Of a stretch of 64,000 nucleotides of DNA, positions 34,360-46,486 are shown in pieces. A program made the translations under genes and the position numbers. The notes under the pieces were generated by a model. It had not been told where the DNA came from. It saw nothing but the letters and a program-made list of their open reading frames with translations, and did no database searches. The stretch comes from Brachionus plicatilis (taxonomy: Eukaryota; Rotifera; Eurotatoria; Ploima; Brachionidae). The stretch lies in the NCBI GenBank assembly GCA_010279815.1, contig QEOQ01000303.1, positions 499,567-563,566 of the forward strand, given 5' to 3'. Each line of letters begins with the position of its first letter. Within the stretch, counting starts at the first letter, position 1.

Positions 34360-35286
34360 CTAACTGAGCATAGATAATAGTTTATTATACTATCCTTAAA
34401 TTAAAAAACTTAAAACCCAATTTTTTTAAAGATTTTTATTAAAAAATTCTTTTAAACCTAATCATTATAACTGAGATTAATGTTCATTTTAAAGAGCTTG
34501 TAATATTTATATTATTATAGAATGAAGTAAATTTCTATATCAAATAAGAAAAAGTTACAAGTTTAATCAGATTTTATCTATTTCCTGGAATTTTCGTCAA
34601 ATTGATCTTTAAAAAAGTTCAAAATTAAATAGTAAATAGAAACTTATTTTGTGACTAAAAATCAAGAAAATTTATTTCTTTTTAATTTTTAGTTTTATTT
34701 TATAATTTTTAATAGCATCTTTAATTTTTATCAACGATTATTATATTAATGTTTTAATAAATTAAAAAAAATTGTCTTATCTTTAAAATTCATAGTTTTT
34801 TATTCTACATATAAAAATATTCTAGATCAATATATAGAATTTTTAATTGTCCTTATAAACCTGAAATCTTTATTCCAGTCGAAAAAAGATATAAAATAAT
34901 TTCATTGTCATTTATGATTTAAACATCTAAATTAAGTAACCAAAAATAATAAAGATTACTTTTTTGTGTAAAAGTAGACTCATGAACATGTTACAAAATC
35001 AATTTTTAGTTTTTTTTTACTTAAAAAATAATTTTTTTTTAATTTTGCATTTATAACGAGTAGGAATTTTCTGACCTTTCTCTTTTGTTGATTTTTTTAA
35101 TTTTGATTATACGGAATTCTTTGAAAATAAATGAATCTTTCCCCGAGAAAAAATAAGCGCGTTATACCTACGTGTTTAAAACACGTTATAATCTGAAGAT
35201 AAGTTAAAACACGTTAGTCTATGCATTTTTTGGCAATTTTTTCTCATTTAAAAATGTTACGCCCTTTTTGCGTTTAAACGCAATTA
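34360..35286. other. AT-rich intergenic DNA
   Basis: Nothing recognised apart from a CG-containing patch at 35155-35220 (gcgcgttatacc, acgtgtttaaaacacgtt) that looks like decayed repeat sequence. Confidence 0.5.
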
Positions 35287-35294
35287 AATCAAAT

Positions 35295-35592
35295 CAGAGT
35301 TGTTTAAAAGTCACAAGTCTCAAGTCAAGTCCAAGTCTGGACTTTTTTTTTTTCAAAGTCCGAGCAAAGGCTTAATTTTTTTTTTCAAAAAAAAAGTCCA
35401 AGTCCAGGCTTTAAAATTTTGAATATTGTGAAAACATTTATGCTAAAATTGCAAGAAAATTCTGATATATGGAAAATCTATTGCATCAGAAAACCCAAGA
35501 GTAAATAAATTTTTTGTTATGAAGCCTGATCTAGCAAATCAAAAAAAAAAGTTTGGACTTAGACTATTTTTTGGGACTTTTAAATAACTCTG
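35295..35592. mobile_element. 298-bp hAT-type MITE
   Basis: The ends are CAGAGTTGTTTAAAAGTC on the left and its near-inverse ..GACTTTTAAATAACTCTG on the right. Flanking octamers AATCAAAT (35287-35294) and AATTAAAT (35593-35600) match at 7 of 8 positions, as expected for an aged hAT target duplication. The interior consists of repeated AAGTC/CAAGTC words. There is no coding sequence. Confidence 0.75.
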
Positions 35593-35847
35593 AATTAAAT
35601 ATAGAAATCGCATTTAAACGGGCAGAATTTTCATTTTATACGCTTCAAAAGATTGTATACTTTAGGAATGGATAAATATTATAAATTTGAATTAAAAGTT
35701 AAATATTATAAATTTGAATTAGAAAGTTAATTAAGGGAAAAATATTTTAATTTTTCCTTTTTTAAGTATTTATAAAAAATTAATAAAATGAAAATTTAAT
35801 CAAAGAAAATTATTCAATGCATTGAGTATTATTTTATTAACGGAATC

Positions 35848-35950
35848 ATCCGAATTGAGTGACATGTCTTTAAAATGGAGTACTCTATTTTAGTGACACG
35901 CTGTTATAACATGTAAAAGATTCTATAATGACATGTCATTAAATTCGGAT
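35848..35950. repeat. Short inverted-repeat element (103 bp)
   Basis: Arms of 21 bp: ATCCGAATTGAGTGACATGTC at 35848-35868 and, inverted, at 35930-35950 with two mismatches. The outer word GGCTATCCGAATT recurs near 44096, so this is probably one member of a MITE family. Target duplications were not resolved. Confidence 0.65.
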
Positions 35951-36269
35951 AGCCCTAACGTTATTGCATTAATCATCTAATTGAAATTTTAGGATCTGGA
36001 GAACTCTTCTAGTTTTTCATGGCAAAAGTATCAGCAAAATTGGAGAATAATCAGCAAAGCAAATTTTGTTTAACATTAACACAACTTTAAATTTTTTTTT
36101 TTTCAAGATACTAAGAGTGCTTATTATAAATTGTTTATTTTAGGAGGTAAGTATGACATAAACATATAAGTTTGTCATTGAATAGAGACAAGCTGTTCAC
36201 GGTGCGTTTCACTAGTTTGAATGCTAAAATTGCTATGCTCTCAGTTCAAATATTTCTTAAATATTTAGC

Positions 36270-37290
36270 TTTTTATTTATTTATTTGTGTATCTGTACCG
36301 AGCTAAAGCTCCTTCAGATTAAAAAAAAATCAAAATAAATTTAAATAAAATAAAATAAAGTAAGTAAAAAAATAGAGAAATATTAAAAATTAAAATTATT
36401 TAAATTTTGATAGAGAGTAACAGAATACATATTTTAAATTTTTGATGATTCAGGAAAAAAAGATGAAATAGTAAGGTAGCTATTACACAATGGAGTTGGA
36501 TATTCGATATATCTTGATTCGAAGCCTGCTTTATATTCTTCCACTAGCCTTAGAACCAATGGAATTACTAAGTCCTGCCCTGATATATCTTTCACTCAGC
36601 TCACAGAGTCGATTTGAGATTGTTAGTAGTTTGAGTTTATTGTAGGCCTCTTGATGCAAAATATTGGAAGGAGTATCGTATTTTAGTTTTAGAATAGAAC
36701 GAACCGCTGAATTTTGAATTACTTCTAATTTTTTGACATTAGTTTCTGAGAGAGAGTTAAGACATGGAAAAGAATAATCCAAGATAGATCCAACCAAAGA
36801 CTTGTAAAGTATACCTAATGTGTTAAATTTAAGGCTCCATTTTTTATTTGATAAGATTTTGATTAAATTCAACCTAGAATTACGACGTTCTTTAATATCT
36901 TATATCATTGAAGCAAAGGTTAATTTACTATCAAATTTAATACCAAGAAACTTAATATCTTTTTGGCTTTCAATTTTATTTCCATATATTCTTAGGTCAA
37001 AATACTTTTTTTAATTATTGAACAAGACTTTTCAACTGATATCTTCATTTTCCACTTGTAAAGCCACTTTTCTATTCACCTAAGTATCTAATCATCTTAC
37101 TTTCTAGGTTACCATTTTTTTTTATATGAAGAAAGTGACAAGATCGTCAGCAAAGAGAAGGGAGTATTCATTATTTGTTTTAAACGTGATAAACGTTCTC
37201 AATTTATAATTAGAATAATCTAATACATCTAAATAAAAAATCATAATAATTAACAAGGGAAACTAATTGTTCAAAATTAATCAAAATAAG
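36270..37290 (-). mobile_element. LINE 3' half with RT catalytic box
   Basis: The minus strand runs from a frameshifted region with the polymerase box EYSLLFADDLVTFF (about 37150-37190) through KWLYKWKMKISVEKS, then an open piece at 36531-36872 (LGILYKSLVGSILDYSFPC, IQNSAVRSILKLKYDTPSN, NRLCELSERYIRAGL). It closes with the 3' tail GCTTTAGCTCGGTACAGATA and (AAAT)n at about 36270-36310. The tail is the one seen three times near 10650-12280. It is 5'-truncated and not functional. Confidence 0.88.
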
Positions 37291-37441
37291 TTTTAAGTAC
37301 CTCAAATAATTTGATAAGTGATCATCATATTTATGATCACAGTAAATTACTTGTGACGCAAGAAGGTTCGTGTGACGACACAATTAAAAAGGTTTTTTAT
37401 GGGAATATCGAACATTTTTATACCAAAATTCTTAATGTATA

Positions 37442-38817
37442 TGTCATAACTAAATAGTCAAACTATTTACTTTAGCTAAATTAAATAAAAAATAACAATT
37501 TTAGCTAAACAACAATTAACAAAATAGTCAACTTAATTTTTAACCAAACTTAATGCTAATTTTAGCTAAATAAAATGTTTTTACTGCATATTTAGTAAAA
37601 TTGAATAATATAATTTTGAAGTTTATATTTGCTTGAAGTTTATATGGACTCAATTAGTGAATCAATCAGGGTCCACAAATCATCTTTTTTATGCCGAAAT
37701 AGACAAAGTAATAGTCGAAAAGTCTATACTAGGCAAAATTTAGAGCAGAAAATAAAATCTCTACTTGAAGCAAAATCCAATCCTAATACAAAGAATCAAA
37801 GCGAGTATTATTTACTAAAAAAATATCAATTATTTGAAATAAGCGGAGTTATGAGGCTAATAAGTAAGGTGAAAGATGATAACAAAATCTTGATTGTTGT
37901 GCCGTACGAAGACATTTTTTAACGAAATTCATTTAATTTACCTAAGTATCGGGCATGGTGGAGTAAACAAAATGGTAAAAGCATGTAATGCAAAATTTGA
38001 GAACATCAATCAAAAATTTATTCTATCAATCTGAGTTAGAGTCAGAATTAGAGTCAGATTTCAGTTGGAGTCTGTACATGAGCAAGAGCCTGAAAAAGTG
38101 TTTAGAAAGAGAAGAGGTCCTAAAAGAAAAGTGGGTTTGGAAGAGAAGGAAGACCCAGAAGAGGTTGAAGTGGTAGATCCAACCACTAAAATTGGATCAA
38201 ACCACTAAAATTACTCCAACCACTAAAGGTTGGAGACACGGTTCAAGTTCCAGTACCAGATGTCGATCGTGGTCCTGCTGATTTGTTAAATATTCTGGCT
38301 TATATAATTAAAATAAACTCTAAGAACATGACATATCAGTTAGCCACAAAATATGGAATTTTAGCCGGCTGGCATACTAGAAATAAGTTCCACATTTGCA
38401 AACAAAAGTTGTTAAATATTGAGTCTTTAGATTTAAGTTGCGAAAAAACTCTTAGGGAAATTAATAGTCTGCATTCTATATGTGGCGGACACGGTATATT
38501 GAAGTGCAATTGTTCAGGCAAATGCGAGAGGAATTGTTCTTATAAAAAAAGCAATGTTTTATGCAATTCAAAGTGCCATAAAGGCCAGTTAAATAGTAAT
38601 TGTACTAGGAAATAATTTTTTTTACTTAATCAATAATTTTGTTAAATACTTTTTTTATTAAAATCAATTTGATTTTTACTTAAATTACATTTTTTATATA
38701 TTAAGCTTAAAAATTAGTTGTAATATAAATTTTACTTAAATAAAAATATTTGTATCAATTTTTCTTAAACGTTAATAATTTAGCTAAAGTAAATAGTTTG
38801 ACTATTTAGTTATGACA
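37442..38817 (+). mobile_element. Ginger-like DNA transposon copy 2, same deletion
   Basis: The ends match copy 1 (20634-22112) and TATA again flanks both sides (37438-37441 and 38818-38821). Here the element reads on the plus strand: the N-terminal part at 37629-37922, zinc-binding HLSIGHGGVNKMVKAC in the next frame, and the C-terminal domain at 38283-38615 ending in a Cys-rich stretch (CNCSGKCERNCSYKK, CNSKCHKGQ). The integrase core is absent at the same point as in copy 1. This copy has additionally lost about 100 bp of linker, replaced by small repeats of ccactaaaatt. It was therefore mobilised in trans from an already deleted master. Confidence 0.85.
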
Positions 38818-38829
38818 TATACATACAGA

Positions 38830-39070
38830 AAAAAATTTATCATGAATGTCCGATTAAATAACTATTTGAATTAATGTATTCACAATTATCGACTTTAACT
38901 TGATAGAAATACTCTTTTACTATCAAGATAGACTTGATTGAATTGGCTCTTCCTTGAATTCTTCAAATTCGCGTAACTTAGCCTAATAACAAATTCAAAA
39001 TTTATAAATTAATTAAACTGTGACCAAGTATAATTAATTAAATAGACATTGCAAAAGCTTCCTAATTATT
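38830..39070. other. AT-rich spacer
   Basis: Nothing recognised. Confidence 0.5.
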
Positions 39071-39074
39071 GTTT

Positions 39075-39351
39075 GTGTGTTAGTAATGCAAGAAAAGGAT
39101 CGAGGTTTCGAAACCCGCTAATGGTGGAAAAATCTTCAAAATATCTCTGCCGTACGGGACGAATGTTTACATTCTTTTCATCATAAAATAGAGGAACCAG
39201 TTTCGACTGGGTAATTAAAGAGGTGTAGATAACCAAATCGATGCAGTAACCTCTGTGTCAGGTCGGAGCAGTTGCTCAAAAGGTACTGGAAAAGGAGATC
39301 TCGGAGCCTCCCCATTATCTACTTGGATAGAATGGGACATATTATTATTAT
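39075..39351 (+). mobile_element. tRNA-derived SINE
   Basis: This is a less AT-rich block. Its head GTTAGTAATGCAAG..GGATCGAGGTTTCGAAACCC resembles a tRNA T-arm/B-box, with one extra base compared with GGTTCGAATCC. The body contains AAATATCTCTGCCGTACGGG and GGTACTGGAAAAGGA..GCCTCCCC, and it ends in an (ATT)n run at about 39341-39351. Head and body words recur at 57953-58325. The A-box part (TAGCCGAATGG) is missing here but present in the other copies. Confidence 0.65.
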
Positions 39352-41231
39352 CATTACTAATTATAATGTTTAATTTTCTTTGTTATCATTTCAACAATTA
39401 GAAATTTTTAATTCATGATTTTAAAGAGTTTAAATGTAACAATTTATTAAAATTACTTTCAAAAGTATTTACCATAATCTAAATAAATGCGATTAAACTT
39501 GACATTTTTTCGCGTTTTTTTTAAATATTAAAAAAATAAAAAAAATGGCTAAAATACATAACGTTTTTAGCGTTTTCTCGAAGTAAAATGCTTTTTTTTC
39601 TTCTCGGGTTGACATAAAAAATTTATTATTAAGTTTGTTATTATTAAATTTATGATGCTAAAGCTAAGTATTTTTTATTTTTTTGATTATTGTTATTTAA
39701 ACATAAAAATATCATTTCATTTGATTAATTCATTTTGGATTAATAAAAAATGATTAACTAAATTGCTTAAATGTTTTTATCGTGTTTTTTTAAATGATTT
39801 AAAGTATTAGGAAATGAATGCGAATTTTTTTAAGACATAAATATTACTAGTTACTTATTCGTATTTAAAATTTATTCATTAACTAAATTACTAATATGAA
39901 GTAAATTGTTATTTAATTAAAAAAATCATTTGAAAAACAAGATGTCCAAAAAAATGAAAACTAAATTAAAAATTAAAATATTAGAAAATTTTTCAAACAA
40001 AAAAAACAAACAAAATTATAGACAAAAAAAATTATTTGCTTGAATTTCTTAATGCAAAAAATGTGTGATATAAAAAATGCAGAACTTTTTATTATCAGAT
40101 AAAAAAATTTCTATTTAAATAAAATTTTATTATTTTTCCTTTAATTATTAAATTCCCATTTAATTTATTATAATCAAGAGCAAAAAATTAGATTTACCTT
40201 TATTTTAGATGATCAGGAATTTTTTTAATTTCTTAATAATTGTTATTTATATGTGAAATAATTTGTTTTTAAATAGAAGAACACCTAGCTGGGCTTGAAT
40301 TTTTTGTTTTTCTATTTCAAATGGTATATTATTTTGCATGCAAGCAATAGATCAAAAAATTAGAATAAATTTTTTTATATTATTGAAGTTAAATTCTAGA
40401 ACTAAATGATAATTTTGTAAACTATTTATCCCGTGCATCAATTATTCATAGACAAAGCAGTGTTTAAAGTTCAAAAATAATGAATCACATTTCAATAAAG
40501 AATGTAAATATTAAAAGTTGATGTTAAAAACGGGCTTTAATAGAACTTTTATGATAATTTATACTTTTCAATTCTTTATAAATAAAACAAAACAAAAATC
40601 AATCTTATCGATAAATCGATATCTTTACAATGTGGTGGAGGCGATTGTGGTTCTACAATTTCAAAAATGACAAACGAAATAATTCATTTTTATTAATAGA
40701 CAAAATGCTTTTGACATAAGTTGGACGGATTTGAATGAGCTTATGTTGAAAAAATTTCAAGTATTGTCCTAATTTTGACTATTTTTTCTCTCCGTTCTAT
40801 TTCGCTTAATCTTAAGAGCTATTTAAGCAATTTAATCTTTAATGAATTAAACTAATGCTTACATCTAATTTGGTCTTAGATGTATGGATGTAAATTTTGA
40901 ATTTTTTTCTTAACTCAAAAAACAAATTTGAGACTCTAAAGAGCAAAGAAAAATTTCAATAATTTTTAATGAATAATGAGATGATTATTTCTTTTTCTTT
41001 TTATTTTCATGACAGAATCAGCTCGGTATATAAATTACCTCGATCATATCGCCATTTTATTAATTCAAATTAAATTGTCACATGATCAGTGTTTTTCTCT
41101 TCATTCCATTTTACCTTTTATAGAATTATCTCAACCAAGATTAGAATTTTTGCATCGAGCAGCATTTAAAAGCATTTTCATTATTTTTCTATTTTAAATC
41201 TAAGAAAAAATTTTACAAACTCTTTTCGAAT
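39352..41231. other. AT-rich intergenic DNA, CAP upstream region
   Basis: No gene or element recognised. The open frame at 41009-41197 has no supporting motif. The last few hundred bases should contain the CAP promoter. Confidence 0.5.
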
Positions 41232-43182
41232 ATGTCTCGCATTTACCATCCACCAAGCAAACAAGTTCACCATTCAGCAAGCACGACATCATCGTCAAAC
41301 GCATCTGTCTCAATCAACAAAGTTAACTTAAATCCGACCACAGCCGCCTCCACCAAAATTTATGTAAATAATCCATCAAACGCTCCGTTAGATGGTACGC
41401 ATAAAATAAAATAAAAATTTCTCAAAAAAATTTTTTCATTTAAATTTGATTTTTAATTTTTATTTAAAAAAAAAGACAAAAGATCCGAATCAGCTGATAG
41501 CAAAATGAGTGCAGAATTAGTAGACCGAATGGAAAAGCTAGTCTCTCGCATGGAGAAGGCCACTTACAAATTAGAAAATTTTACCAGTTCGTCTGGACCA
41601 GGTATGAATTTTTCAAATTAAATTAAGAAAAAAATTAATTTGAATATCAGTCGATGGTAAATCGATGCCAGAATCAGTTCAGAATGGTAATCATGATAAT
41701 ACAGAAGAATTACCGTCTATTGTCGCATTTGACGAGCTCATTAATTCCTCATTCCTAAGCTTTAAGGATTTATCTGCCAAAATCGGCGGTGATGTCAATG
41801 CCATAGTAATTTTCTTAATTTGTAATTTTTTTCCAAGTCTAAAAATATTTTCTAGACTAATTTAGTGGAAAAGTCTTTAAAACTGGAACGAAAATTTTTG
41901 GTTGAAGCAGCTCGTTGTGCCCAACCGTCTCAAGATGCATTGATAAAATTTTTACAGCAATATTCCAAGAATATCGAAGAAGTTCAGGTAATAAAAATTC
42001 TGCTCATAAAAATCTAAAATAAAAAACAATGCCTTTAAGTCATTCAGAGAAAAAAATCGTTCTAGTGCCTTTTTTAACCACTTATCGGCCATCAGCGAGT
42101 CAATTGGTGCCTTGGGATGGATTGCAGTTTCACCAGCACCAGCACCTTATGTAAAAGAAATGAGCGATGCGGCCCAATTTTACACCAACAGAGTCCTAAA
42201 AGATTACAAAGAAAAGTAAAAAAATATTTAAAATAATTAGGAAATTTTATTTTTTTAATTCAGAGATGCCAATCATGTCCAATGGGTAAAGCAATGGCTT
42301 CAAGTTCTAAGCGAACTTCAGGCTTATGTTAAACAACATCACACCACTGGTGTCACTTGGAATTCTAGCAAAAAATCATCGCAATTTGATGCATCGCGAG
42401 TGATTGTCGGAGCTGCGCCAAGTGGAGGAAGTGTTCCTCCACCACCACCACCTGTCATGAGTTTGGACGAATTATTGGCTGATGATTCCAAATCAAAAGG
42501 CTCCAAAATGGCAAATACTGATGCTTTATTTGCTGAACTAAGCAAAGGCAGTGACATTACTAAAAGCCTTAAAAAAGTAACCGATGATCTAAAGACTCAT
42601 AAAAATCCTAACTTGAGAGCAGGCAATAAAGTGCCAAGTGGGACCAACTCTTTGACAAACAGTTCATCTAGCTTGCATTCAAAATCGACAACAGCTATTC
42701 AAAAGCCCCCTGTTTTTGAGTTGGTTGACAAAAAATGGAAAATTGAGAATCAACTTAATAGAAATGATTTGGTCATTGAAGATACTGATTTGAAGCAGAC
42801 TGTGTACATTTATCAATGCAAAGAATGTACCATTACTGTCAAAGGTAAAATAAATTCAATAATAGTCGACTCGTGCAATCGAGTCGGCCTTTTATTTGAT
42901 GACGTATTGTCCACTGTTGAGTTTATAAATTCAAAAAGTGTTCAAATGCAAGTTTTAGGTAGAGTACCGACTGTTTCAATTGAAAAAACTGATGGATGCC
43001 AAGTTTATTTGAGCAGAAATTCATTGAATTCAGAAATAGTCTCTTCGAAATCATCAAGTATGAATGTTTTGATCCCGAATGAAAATGATGATGAATTTAC
43101 TGAACATCCTGTGCCAGAACAATTCAAGACTAAAATCAATTCGTCAAGGAAACTTACCACTTTACCGACTGAATCGGTCTAA
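41232..43182 (+). CDS. CAP1: Adenylyl cyclase-associated protein (CAP)
   Basis: CAP recycles actin monomers with cofilin in the cytoplasm. Six exons, all in phase: 41232-41394, 41476-41601, 41651-41805, 41856-41987, 42040-42215, 42264-43182; 556 residues. Domains: N-terminal oligomerisation helix ([14 protein letters not shown]), helical folded domain ([19 protein letters not shown], then [14 protein letters not shown]), a P1 proline stretch ([17 protein letters not shown]), a WH2-like segment ([17 protein letters not shown]) and the C-terminal CARP beta-helix ([45 protein letters not shown]). Vertebrate CAP1 has about 475 residues. The excess is partly a Ser/Thr-rich first exon of 54 residues before the usual N-terminus; an alternative start in exon 2 (MSAELVDRM) would give the canonical form. 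Poly(A) signal at 43381-43386. Confidence 0.96.
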
Positions 43183-43380
43183 ACATGAATTATTCAAATT
43201 TGACTTTTACACTAAGATTTTTTATTTATTCAATTTGGGAACCAAGGAAGCGTAGTTCTTTTTTTTTACTTTTAAATCAATTTAAAAATTATAATTTTTC
43301 ATGGCTATATCAAGCCATTAATTTTGAAATTTTGTCTAATCAATTAGATTTTTGTACTTTAAAATTTGAATTACAACTAT

Positions 43381-43386
43381 AATAAA
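43381..43386 (+). terminator. Poly(A) signal of CAP
   Basis: AATAAA about 200 bp past the stop codon. Confidence 0.5.
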
Positions 43387-43389
43387 ACA

Positions 43390-45950
43390 ATTTTAAAAGT
43401 TTTTTTTGCATTTTTACTTGAAAAATATGTTTCTTTTATCATAAATAGACAAAATTTAAAATAGAATTAAATTTTATAAAATTAAAAAATTAAAAATTGA
43501 TAATAATTAGATAATTAATTAATTTCGATGTCCTTTTTTTAAACTTAAGAGACAATCTTTTAACCTTATTTAATAATTCTGATGCCACATGTATAATATC
43601 CTACATGACATGACATGACATTATTTTCGACGGTACCAATGGGTAAATTTAAATAAAATAAAAATTTCAAATTTAAGAAAATTTACCGATAATCATAATA
43701 TCTATTTTGTATATGATATTTTACTTCTTTTTCTTTAATTGTAAAAGGCCCACAAATGGTCTCTTTTTGCTATTTATTTTTTAAGCGTTTTCTTTAAAAA
43801 AATTAATTACGTAAGTTTTCGTAAATTTACAGCAACTGTAAAAATGATAAAATATGATAAAAAAGGCAATAAAAAGTTAATTTTTATTAGAAATAATTAT
43901 TCTTTTTTTTACCTTTAATAATATAAACATGATTATCGACTGTAATTTTATGCAATTTTACTTAAATTTACGTAAATATTTCTTGTTTTTTGGCTCCTTT
44001 CTGACAACCTAAAAAAAAAATTTGCTAATTTTAAATGAAGTTACCATCATGTCAAATAAATACTATAAGGAATACTTGGAATCTAATGTTACAGGCTATC
44101 CGAATTGAAATTGATTCAAATATTGGGTTACACACTTATTTTAAATTTCTTTATATATAATTTTCTAAATTGTCTTTCTTTTCAATAAAAAAAAATACAC
44201 AGCGTGGTTTTTAAAAAATTCTTCTGAAGACCTTTCGACAATTGCTTTTGTTAATTTTGAGATAACATTAAAAAATTAAGCTTAAAAACAATGCCTATCC
44301 ATTAAGTTTTTTAAAAAATCTTGAAGAAAAAATACTTAAACATTAATTTCGCTCCAGGAAATAATGTCAAAAATAATTAATTAAATGATTTAAAAATTTT
44401 TAGATCAATTTTTAAACACAAGAATGTCATCGTTTTGTTTATTTTATTTTTATAATTCTATATTTGAGAAATATATACCGTTCCAGAAAGCCTGAACAAC
44501 TAAAATTATTTAAGTCTAAATGAAGAGTTCATTTTAAGAACTTTAAAAATATGTTTTGGTCAGTTCTTTAAGAAATTTACAATTAAAATAGACTTGAGCG
44601 GGAGTCAAATACCGATAAGGACATATTAAATCAAGTATGATAACAATTTAATTTAATAATTTAAAACTACTCTTCTGAAAATACTTGACCTGTATTCTTA
44701 CTTCTTTAAATAGTTTCTATTTTAAAAGGTTAAATTTTCATATTTAAACATTCAACAAAAAAGTATCCAAAATTTTTTATTAAAATCAAAAATTGATATT
44801 AAAAAAAAGAATTTTCATTTTTGCTATCATTAGATTATAAACAGAAAGTGAATATTTAGCGTGTTTCTTTAAATATTCCGAATAATATTCAAACAAAATC
44901 TACTCTTAACATGTGTTTAACTAGTGTTTTTTAAAAAAACAGGTTAAAAATTTATTTCGTTTCATATTTTAAATTTAATAAATTATAATAAGAAAAATTA
45001 CAATTATTTAAAAAATTTTCATTCTTTTATGATTTTATTTCTTTTTTAATACTGGCAAGCTCAAGTTCTTAATAAATATCTAATTTTATTCAATTTTTTA
45101 TTTCTAGCTTTTTATAAAGAAAAAGATTTTTTTTAGATTTTGCACAAACTTTGCAAGACTTTGCTGCTTATATTACCATTAAAAATGATTTCAAGACACT
45201 GTACAATAATTTTCAAACTTTAATCAAAGATAATACATTTACTGTCTATGATTTTCAATTTTTTAAAGTGGTCTATTTAATAAAAAATAAGTTTTAAAAA
45301 AAATTGATTTTTTTATTAAATTTTGGATTATTTACTTTTTGACCATTTTAATTAAATAAATGGTTTTTGAATTTTGAATTTTTCATACATTAAAACGGCA
45401 AAAATCATTTGCCTTTTAGTAGACAGGAAATTTAGATCGGATTTCGGAAATTAATCTAATAAAGCTTGTTTAAATTATTTCAAGAAAGAATAAAATTGAT
45501 TTTTCATTATATCGATTCCGCCCAATTTGGCCAAAATTTACCTAGCTTTTACTTTTTTATCCTTGCTTATTTACTTTAAGAAGTATTTTAATAAAAAATA
45601 TGATTCTAAATTACATAATTTTTAGATGAGTACAAAAAATTTGATCTCACTTATTAAATACCAAATTATAGTCATTAATGGTTATCTTTAGAGTAAACAC
45701 TTATTAAAAATAAATAAAAGATTCAAATTTGCTTTTTACTTAAAAATTTATACTTAGCGATTTTTATATTGTTTAAAATTAGTTGACTTAATTTTTAATT
45801 AATTTTGTTTAAAAATAACAATTTGAATTATGTAGGATTATGAAGCGAGGTTTCAATATCAGAAAATAAATTATTAAAGAGTAATTTTCTAAAAAAATTG
45901 ATTCAGAATCAAATTTTTAAAATCAAAATTGAGTCATTTAATGCTCATAA
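43390..45950. other. AT-rich intergenic DNA with small repeats
   Basis: A short ATGAC/CATGA repeat lies at about 43602-43623. A TTACGTAA-type inverted structure runs from about 43805 to 43980 (tacgtaag..gtaaatttac against aaatttacgtaaat), probably a decayed Tc1-type MITE. GGCTATCCGAATT at about 44096 matches the element at 35848. No gene seen. Confidence 0.45.
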
Positions 45951-45954
45951 TTAC

Positions 45955-46484
45955 TGTATTCCTTCATTCGATTGTGCTGCACCTAAAGTTAAGACACGCT
46001 TTTAGACCATGCACCAAAGTACATCTCGCCTATATTAAAACATTTCTAATTATGTATTTAATAGCCTAATCACGGGTTTATGTTCGCATCAAACTTTGAA
46101 ATTCTTAATTTAGTGCGTCATAAAGACTTGATTTTAACACAAAAAATAAAAAAAAAATTTTTTTTAAATAATGCAATTGGTGTAACGCCAAAAATCGAGA
46201 AAAAAAATATAAGAAAAATTGATTTTTTATTAATTTGATTTTTTTATTAACTCAAATTCTAGTTCTGGTTCAGCATTATTGCTGTAAAAATTTTTAAAAT
46301 AGTAAAAAAAAATATTTTTATCGAGATTTAGAACTGATAAAATGACTAATTAAACTTTTTTTTTTGATCCTTTTTGTCCAGCCCTTCTTCTGACTATAAG
46401 AGCTTCTTCATTTGTACAAGGTAAATTGATTTCTTTTTCAGAACTCGAGTTTAGGGTGCAGCATTATCGAATGAGGGAATACGG
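45955..46484. mobile_element. 530-bp TA-flanked DNA element
   Basis: The left end CTGTATTCCTTCATTCGATT and the inverted right end CCGTATTCCCTCATTCGATA continue as an imperfect TIR of about 35 bp (to GTGCTGCACC), with TA on both sides (45953-45954, 46485-46486). Near the right end the minus strand has a short protein-like stretch, NEEALIVRRRAGQKGS, which may be a scrap of a transposase helix-turn-helix. It is non-autonomous. Confidence 0.75.
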
Positions 46485-46486
46485 TA

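Noticed and set aside
43602..43623. ATGAC/CATGA pentamer run as a significant satellite
   Set aside because: Only three to four units; ordinary microsatellite.
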